Below, piece after piece: positions 58,443 to 64,000 of a DNA stretch of 64,000 nucleotides. The stretch spans positions 175,780,736 through 175,844,735 of the forward strand of contig NC_080539.1 of assembly GCF_028640845.1 (NCBI RefSeq), read 5' to 3'. The notes beneath the pieces are model-generated. The model was not told the origin of the DNA and did no database searches. It was given only the letters and a program-made list of their open reading frames with translations. Position numbers and translations under genes: made by a program. The number at the start of each line of letters is the position of its first letter. Position 1 is the first letter of the stretch. The DNA comes from Ahaetulla prasina (lineage: Eukaryota > Chordata > Lepidosauria > Squamata > Colubridae).

Positions 58443-59110
58443 TTATTTTCCGACGTAGTCACGCAAATAACCTGGGCGTCTCCTAGTCCTTTCTGACCTG
58501 CGCGGTTCAGTTCTGGGTGGTGTTTTGAGCTGGTCGGAGGGGTTGCTTTCTCCTCCCAGCACTTTCTCTGGGCCAACGGGCTCCGGATTATTGGCCGACT
58601 CTTTTTCTTGGTCATCGGGCCTTGGATTACTTTTTTCAATTTCCCTGCCGCTTCCCTCGGGAACCTGATGGCGTCGCTGGAACTCAGGGACCTCAGCTAA
58701 GTCTTGCGCCTCCCCCGGGTCATTGTTGGCTGTGGAATCAAATTGGTATTGATCATGATATGTTTCATTTGGTTCAGTTTGGTCGGTTATTCGTTTCCTT
58801 AACTGATCTATGTGGCGCCTCCACACTCGGTTGTCGGGTAGCTCTACCACGTATGATTTTGGGCCAGTTACTTTAATTATTTGTCCTGTGAGCCAACTAG
58901 GGCCGTCCCCATAGTTTCGAGCCCACACCGGGTCGCCTATGCTCATTTCCCTGGTCTTTTCTAGTTTTCCTTTGTAACCCTCTGGTGTGTAATGGGGATT
59001 CAAACGGTCCAGTGGGCACCGGAGTTTCCGTCCCATTAGCAATTCGGCTGGGCTTTTCCCGGTGGCCGTGCTTGGGGTTCTGTGCTGGATGGCTAGGAAA
59101 GTCTATTTTG
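58443..59110 (-). pseudogene. pol: Integrase C-terminal part with GPY/F-like module
   Basis: The frame reads GKSPAELLMGRKL, then YTPEGYKGKLEKTREMSIGD. SWLTGQIIKVTGPKSYVVEL fits the GPY/F module that follows the integrase core in many gypsy elements. A basic and acidic tail runs to the stop at 58443. It begins out of frame with the core at 59119-59505. Confidence 0.8.
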
Positions 59111-59118
59111 CTTGCCAG

Positions 59119-59505
59119 TCACCTGGCTTGAGCCTGACACGCCTCCTTAGCGCCCGGACGGAACGCCTGCAAGGCCATTCGACGCAGGGTGGAAAGGCGC
59201 AGAGAGGGCATGTCGGATGCCTTCCTCTGCCAGGTATTCTTCAAACTGGGCTGCCGTGAATTGAGGCTCATTGTCGGACACCAGAGTGTCCGCAACCCGT
59301 GAGTTGCGAATAGGTGGCGCAGGGTTGCGATTACTGCTTCGGCCGTAGTGGATTTCATGAGTATGACCTCCAACCATTTAGAAAATGCATCCACAACTAT
59401 TAGGAATGTTTGGCCGTGAAAGGTGACCAGGGCCCTTGGGGCTTTTCCCATTCTCTGACTGGGGCCGTTGGGGGTAGGGGTCTGGATTCTTGGCAAGCCT
59501 GACAT
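59119..59505 (-). pseudogene. pol: Integrase core, frameshifted, first catalytic Asp deleted
   Basis: FHGQTFLIVVDAFSKWLEV is preserved (as in copy 1), but the sequence just before it lacks the segment that in copy 1 holds HIDFAGP and the first catalytic aspartate; the junction is near 59421-59426. The second catalytic aspartate (VSDNEPQFT) lies in another frame (59147-59377), followed by HPASNGLAG. The integrase is therefore non-functional in two ways. Confidence 0.8.
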
Positions 59506-60368
59506 TTCCCTACCCTCTCAGCAATCTCTGCGTCCATGAGTGGCCACCATACATAGCTTCTGGCTAACCCCTTCATCCTGACGATTCCTGGGTGACCCTC
59601 GTGGAGGAGGTCCAATACCTTTCCCCTTAACTTTTCAGGAATTATTACACGATCACCCCATAACAGACACCCCCCTTGAGCTGAGAGCTCATCTCGTTTT
59701 TTGACAAATTCTTTGAACCTTTCGCCCGGCGCAGCGGGCCACCCTCTCTGTACCCAACCGAGTACAGTCCTTAACACAATGTCCCGGTATGATGCCCGAG
59801 CCACTTCCTTAGATGTGACTGGGCCAGAGTCCAAAGAGTCAATAAGTAGGATGGGTGTTCCTGGAGTGGGGTCTTCGGTCGCCCCAGGTAATGGGCATCG
59901 GCTTAATGCGTCTGCATGCCCCACTTCTTTTCCTGGTCGATGTTGCAGCTTGTACGAATAAGCGGCTAAGAATATAGTCCATCGGGTCAATCGCGGCGAA
60001 AGTGCCACAGGCGTTGGGCGGTCGCCAGCCAGTATTCCTAGTAGCGGTCTGTGGTCAGTCACGATTTCGAAATTCCGCCCAAAGACATACTCGTGGAATT
60101 TCTTGACCCCTGATACAATGGCTAGTGCTTCTTTGTCTAACTGGCTGTAGTTCCTCTCTGGGGAGGACATCGTTCTCGAATAGAACGCTATAGGGGCTTC
60201 TGTACCGTTTGGAAGTCTATGGCTGAGTACAGCCCCCACCCCATAAGGGGAGGCGTCGCAAACTAACACTAGGGGTAATGAGTCGTGATATTGGATGAGC
60301 AGGCTATCACTTGAGAGCAGGTTCTTTACTGCTTCAAAAGCCCTATTTTCCGACTTTCCCAAGACCAA
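59400..60368 (-). pseudogene. pol: RNase H and integrase zinc region
   Basis: 322 open codons. RNase H acidic residues are visible in VLVCDASPYG, SQLDKEALA and IVTDHRPL, with DALSR at the domain end. The integrase HHCC region runs from LLHEGHPGIV to KCQACQ, and the frame ends at the deletion before the integrase core. This is the best preserved block of pol in this copy. Confidence 0.85.
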
Positions 60369-60952
60369 ACAGTATTTTTCCTAAGAGCCTATGCAGCGGT
60401 TCCAACGGTTGCTTTGTTCTTTAAAAGACCGCGTAAAATTAACCAATCCTAGGAATGCCTGCAGCTCTGCTTTGTTTTTGGGCGCTGGAGCCTTCTAATT
60501 GCCTTAACCTTGCTCTCAGTAGGGTGAATTCTTTCTTGTCTATCCGTAGCCCAAGAAGTCGACGGATTCGACCCCGATCTGGCATTTGTTTGTCTTGACT
60601 TTTAACCGCTGTCCGGAAAATGCTCAAGACCTTTCTTAACCGCTCCCCAGTTCCTCCATGTTTTCCCTGAAATTAGGACATCATCAAGTAGGAACTACCC
60701 TGGGAGCCCCTGCAGTAGTCGCTCCATCAGGTTTTGAACAGCCCTGGTGCCACACTGACCCCAAATTGCAATCGGGTGCACTTGAAGGCACCCTGTGCGC
60801 CACAATCGCTTGGGCTTCGGCTGTGCGGGCGTCTACTGGCAGTTGTTGGTAGGCCTGGGCCAAGTCTAACTTTGCAAAGACTTGCCCTTGCCCCAAAGAG
60901 TGCAATAAGTGTTGCACCACGGAACCGGTAAGCGCTTTTCTGTAAGGCTTTG
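60369..60952 (-). pseudogene. pol: Central RT, many single-base indels
   Basis: Pieces of RT appear in three frames. FAKLDLAQAYQQL (first catalytic block) is readable in the 60684-60920 frame; the YFDD region near 60670-60690 is scrambled by small deletions; the connection region lies at 60439-60627. The indel density is far higher than in copy 1 over the same region. Confidence 0.75.
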
Positions 60953-61582
60953 TTAAGCCGCCTTGTAGTCAGCGCAAATTCTAATTGACCCGTCCGGTTT
61001 TATGGGGGTGACGATTGGCGTCTCCCACCTTGCGTGATCGACTGGCACCAAGATCCCTTGATTAATGAGCTTATCCAGCTCCTTATCAATTTTTGGTTTT
61101 AGGGCAAAAGGGACTCTCCTCGCCTTAAGCCTAATAGGGGCTACCTGGGGGTCTAAGTTGAAGGAAATAGGGGTCCCTTTGTACTTGCCCAGGCAGTCCT
61201 TGAAGACATCTTCGAACTCGTTAAAGAGAATGTCTTTCAGGTTACAGTCACTTCGGTAGATGCCAGTCACTCCCATGCCCAGGGCACGAAACCAGTCTAG
61301 CCCCAACAGGCTGGGCAGAGTTCCTTCGACGATCGTGATGGGCAGGGTCTTTTTATGTGGACCATACTCGACTCGGACGGAGGTGGTCCCTCGAACAGGG
61401 ATGCGATTCCCCTGGTAGTCGTGCACTCGTAGCCGCTGTGCTTGCAGATGGCGCTTCGCGACGGACGGCAGCGACTTCGCCAGAGTGTCCCAGGACATGA
61501 TGGTGATCGCTGATCCCGTGTCTACTTCAAGCCTGCACCGTACTCCCTCGATCTTGGGCTTTGTGAAAATCTTCTTTTCCAC
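60953..61582 (-). pseudogene. pol: Protease and RT N-part (gypsy copy 2)
   Basis: 209 open codons with the protease active site DTGSA (about 61520), LPSLLGLDWFRALGM, then RT start motifs FNLDPQVAPIRLKARRVPF and KPDGSIRICADYKAA. The frame is lost just after this by an indel. Confidence 0.85.
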
Positions 61583-61598
61583 TTTGGTTGAGGCGCGC

Positions 61599-62433
61599 CT
61601 ATAATGACAGTCGTTTGGTTAGACTTCGCCTTTCTTGTTTGAACCAATCGCGGCCGCCTTTCCGGTTCCGCGCTTTGATTGGCCGATTTGAATTTTCGGC
61701 GGAAGGTTGGGCCGCTCTGCAGACCTGAGCTAAGTGCCCTTTCTTCCCACACCGGCATGTTGCGTCTTTAAACCTGCAGCGTTGGCGCTGATGCTGCCCT
61801 CCGCAGCTTCCGCACTCGTCACGGTCCTCAAAGTCGCGTTTCTCAGTCCGGCAGACCCCTTCCTCCTCCTCGCCCTCACCGTCGGATTCGGACTGAATCT
61901 CCTCCTGGTGTACTGGCGTTGGCTTTGAGCTCGCCTTGGATTGAAGAGGCTTTTGCAGGGTCTCTGCTGCTTTAGTAGACATTTCGTGTGCTCTGGCTTC
62001 GTCCAGAGCGTTGGCTAGTGTCAGGTTGCTCTTGGCTAGCAGCCGTCGCCGTAGACGGATGTCCTTGACCCCTCGGACGAGTTGCTCGAGTAGCACCTCG
62101 TCTAGGTCTCGGTATCCGCAGTCCTTGGACGCTCTTCTTAAAGCGGCCATGTAGTCACCGATGGATTCGCCCTCCATCTGTCTACGTTCTCCGAATTCAA
62201 ACCGCTGCACGTATTTGGACGGCGTCGGCGCGAAATGGTTCTTCAGCAAGGTCTGCAGAGTCGGCCACGATACCGATTGTATCGGCGTTGGCTCTGCCAG
62301 GGCTTCCGCAATCTCGATGACCTCCGGCCCACAATGGCTTAAGAAGTAAGCCCGTTTGCGGTTATCCGGGATCCCCTGTAGTTCGTTGGCTTCTAGAAAG
62401 CTTTCGAAACGGGTCATATACGTTCCCCATTTC
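61599..62433 (-). pseudogene. gag: Gag segment A with CCHC knuckle
   Basis: From WGTYMTRFESFLEANELQG through AYFLSHCGPEVIEIAEALAE, LEQLVRGVKDIRLRRRLLAK, an acidic stretch, then CGSCGGQHQRQRC and CRCGKKGHLAQVC. The second knuckle keeps only C-R-C where copy 1 has CRRC. The first 15 or so codons are missing. At about 62434 it joins segment B, so an ORF running through (61599-62507) begins with an extra knuckle and is chimeric. Confidence 0.8.
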
Positions 62434-63149
62434 TTCCCACACCGCCGGCATGTTGCGTCTTTAAACCTGCAGCGTTGGCGCTGATGCTGCCTCCGCAGCT
62501 TCCGCACTCGCCACGGTCCTCAAAGTCGCGTTTCTCAGTCCGGCAGACCCTTCCTCCTCCTCGCCTCACCGCCGGATTCGGACTGAATCTCCTCCTGGTG
62601 TACTGGCGTTGGCTTTGAGCTCGCCTTGGATTGAAGAGGCTTTTGCAGGGTCTCTGCTGCTTTAGTAGACATTTCGTGTGCTCTGGCTTCGCCCAGAGCG
62701 TTGGCTAGTGTCAGGTTGCTCTTGGCTAGCAGCCGCCGCCAGACGGATGTCCTTGACCTCGGATGAGTTGCTCGAGTAGCACCTCGCCCAGGTCTCGTAT
62801 CCGCAGTCCTTGGACGCCTTCTTAAAGCGGCCATGTAGTCACCGGCGGATTCGCCTCCATCTGTCTACGTTCTCCGAATTCAAACCGCTGCACGTATTTG
62901 GACGGCGCGCGAAATGGTTCTTCAGCAAGGTCTGCAGAGTCGGCCACGATACCGATTGTATCGGCGTTGGCTCTGCCAGGGCTTCCGCAATCTCGATGAC
63001 CTCCGCCCACAATGGCTTAAGAAGTAAGCCCGTTTGCGGTTATCCGGGATCCTGTAGTTCGTTGGCTTTAGAAAGCTTTCAAACGGGTCATATCGTTCCC
63101 CATTTCTCCTTGACCGGGTTGTACGGTGCGGGTGGCGTGTTTGCCATTT
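62434..63149 (-). pseudogene. gag: Gag segment B (tandem copy)
   Basis: Repeats the gag sequence from its knuckle region (TTGCGTCTTTAAACCTGCAG on the plus strand) to the initiator ATG (63145-63147). Compared with segment A it has many one- or two-base losses (for example CTCGCCCTCACC to CTCGCCTCACC), so it cannot be read in one frame. Confidence 0.85.
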
Positions 63150-63767
63150 CGCTTCTCAGTCCGGCAGACCCTTCCTCCTCCTCGCCTCACCGCCGGATTC
63201 GGACTGAATCTCCTCCTGGTGTACTGGCGTTGGCTTTGAGCTCGCCTTGGATTGAAGAGGCTTTTGCAGGGTCTCTGCTGCTTTAGTAGACATTTCGTGT
63301 GCTCTGGCTTCGCCCAGAGCGTGGCTAGTGTCAGGTTGCTCTTGGCTAGCAGCCGCCGCCAGACGGATGTCCTTGACCTCGGATGAGTTGCTCGAGTAGC
63401 ACCTCGCCCAGGTCTCGTATCCGCAGTCCTTGGACGCCTTCTTAAAGCGCCATGTAGTCACCGGCGGATTCGCCTCCATCTGTCTACGTTCTCCGAATTC
63501 AAACCGCTGCACGATTTGGACGGCGCGCGAAATGGTTCTTCAGCAAAGTCTGCAGAGTCGGCCACGATACCGATTGTATCGGCGTTGGCTCTGCCAGGGC
63601 TTCCGCAATCTCGATGACCTCCGCCCACAATGGCTTAAGAAGTAAGCCCGTTTGCGGTTATCCGGGATCCCTGTAGTTCGTTGGCTTTAGAAAGCTTTCA
63701 AACGGGTCATATACGTTCCCCATTTCTCCTTGACCGGGTTGTACGGTGCGGGTGGCGTGTTTGCCAT
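63150..63767 (-). pseudogene. gag: Gag segment C (tandem copy, holds the natural gag start)
   Basis: Almost identical to segment B over about 620 bp and shares its small deletions; differences are mostly single-base (GCGTTGGC vs GCGTGGC, GATCCTG vs GATCCCTG, CATATCG vs CATATACG). The ATG at 63765-63767 is next to the leader and LTR, so it is the natural gag start. The frame opens MANTPPAPYNPVKEKW. Confidence 0.85.
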
Positions 63768-63844
63768 TTCCGCGTTTCTGCCCTGAGTTTGCTGGGTTCG
63801 GAACTATCGTGCTTCAGCTCGGTTCTGGTTCTCCTTAGCCTCGA

Positions 63845-63862
63845 GATCCCACCTTCGTCGCC
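63845..63862 (-). promoter_or_regulatory. Primer binding site, tRNA-Ser type
   Basis: The minus strand reads TGGCGACGAAGGTGGGAT directly inside the 5' LTR. It matches the primer site of copy 1 at 16 of 18 positions. Confidence 0.75.
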
Positions 63863-63863
63863 A

Positions 63864-64000
63864 ATGTTAAGTTCGGGAAGTAACGAGGCTGGAGACCAGG
63901 GTAGTGACAACAGCTCTTTAATATAGGGTGAACCCAGCAACAGGCTGGGCGAAAACCCTCTCCTTTTATATAGTTCTGTTGGAGGGTTTGACCAATCAGC
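63864..64000 (-). repeat. 5' LTR of gypsy copy 2 (cut by window end)
   Basis: 137 of about 189 bp lie in the window. Base by base it equals 58202-58338 with no difference. The inverted CCAAT box and TATATAAAA box are both included. Confidence 0.9.

Larger units (their letters stand above)
58202..64000 (-). mobile_element. Ty3/gypsy LTR retrotransposon, copy 2 (runs off window)
   Basis: Minus-strand element with both LTRs: 3' LTR 58202-58390 complete, 5' LTR 63864-64000 cut by the window end. Between them are a primer site, three tandem gag segments, protease, a badly broken RT, RNase H, integrase and a polypurine tract. It is the same family as 15270-18702 (same LTR ends, same primer tRNA, close protein motifs). 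Visible LTR sequence is identical at both ends, but the interior has many small indels. Confidence 0.92.

Overview
The window looks like squamate reptile DNA, most likely snake. It carries BovB/RTE and L2 LINEs, Sauria-type SINEs, CR1 remnants, many hAT-type MITEs and abundant microsatellites attached to retroposon tails. I recognise no host gene exon, rRNA or functional tRNA gene, CRISPR array or bacterial feature. The species call is inference from repeat content; nothing in the window names the species.

Layout. 0-5.4 kb: a TA-flanked MITE (1.0 kb), a decayed RTE-like LINE (3.2-3.7 kb, minus), a palindromic TA-type MITE (4.2-4.6 kb) and an inverted-repeat element whose arms are made of short tandem units (5.05-5.4 kb). 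5.5-7.0 kb: an L2 LINE fragment (minus). 8.2-13.8 kb: an L2-tailed SINE, four hAT-type MITEs with 8-bp duplications, an inverted repeat pair, and a second L2 fragment (12.3-13.4 kb). 15.3-18.7 kb: a truncated Ty3/gypsy element (minus) with 5' LTR, primer binding site, gag, protease, RT, RNase H and the start of integrase. 20.3-24.6 kb: a pyrimidine-rich region (purine-rich on the minus strand) that may be an internally deleted L1, invaded by a CR1/Jockey-group LINE (21.0-22.9 kb). 25-31 kb: SINEs, another RTE-like 3' end, a MITE and a decayed coding remnant of an unnamed multicopy animal gene family (28.5-29.5 kb). 32.2-33.4 kb: an L2 fragment whose 300-codon frame is still open. 35.6-36.1 kb: a solo-LTR-like element. 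37-39 kb: a Sauria SINE and a nested pair of MITEs. 42.4-43.6 kb: BovB. 46.5-46.8 kb: a second copy of the CR1/Jockey-group LINE. 50-57 kb: SINEs and a further MITE. 58.2-64 kb: a second Ty3/gypsy element of the same family as the first, running off the right edge.

How the parts relate. SINEs appear paired with LINEs that share their tails (L2-tailed SINEs with L2; Sauria SINEs with BovB, from knowledge of those families). The two gypsy copies share LTR ends, a serine-tRNA primer site and pol organisation. The most unusual locus is the second gypsy copy. Its two LTRs are identical over all 137 visible bases, yet its interior is broken by many small indels and carries three tandem gag segments. 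Either a young defective copy or an assembly problem would explain this. I found nothing that amounts to a new functional system; the best leads are this locus, the 28.5 kb remnant and the nested MITEs.
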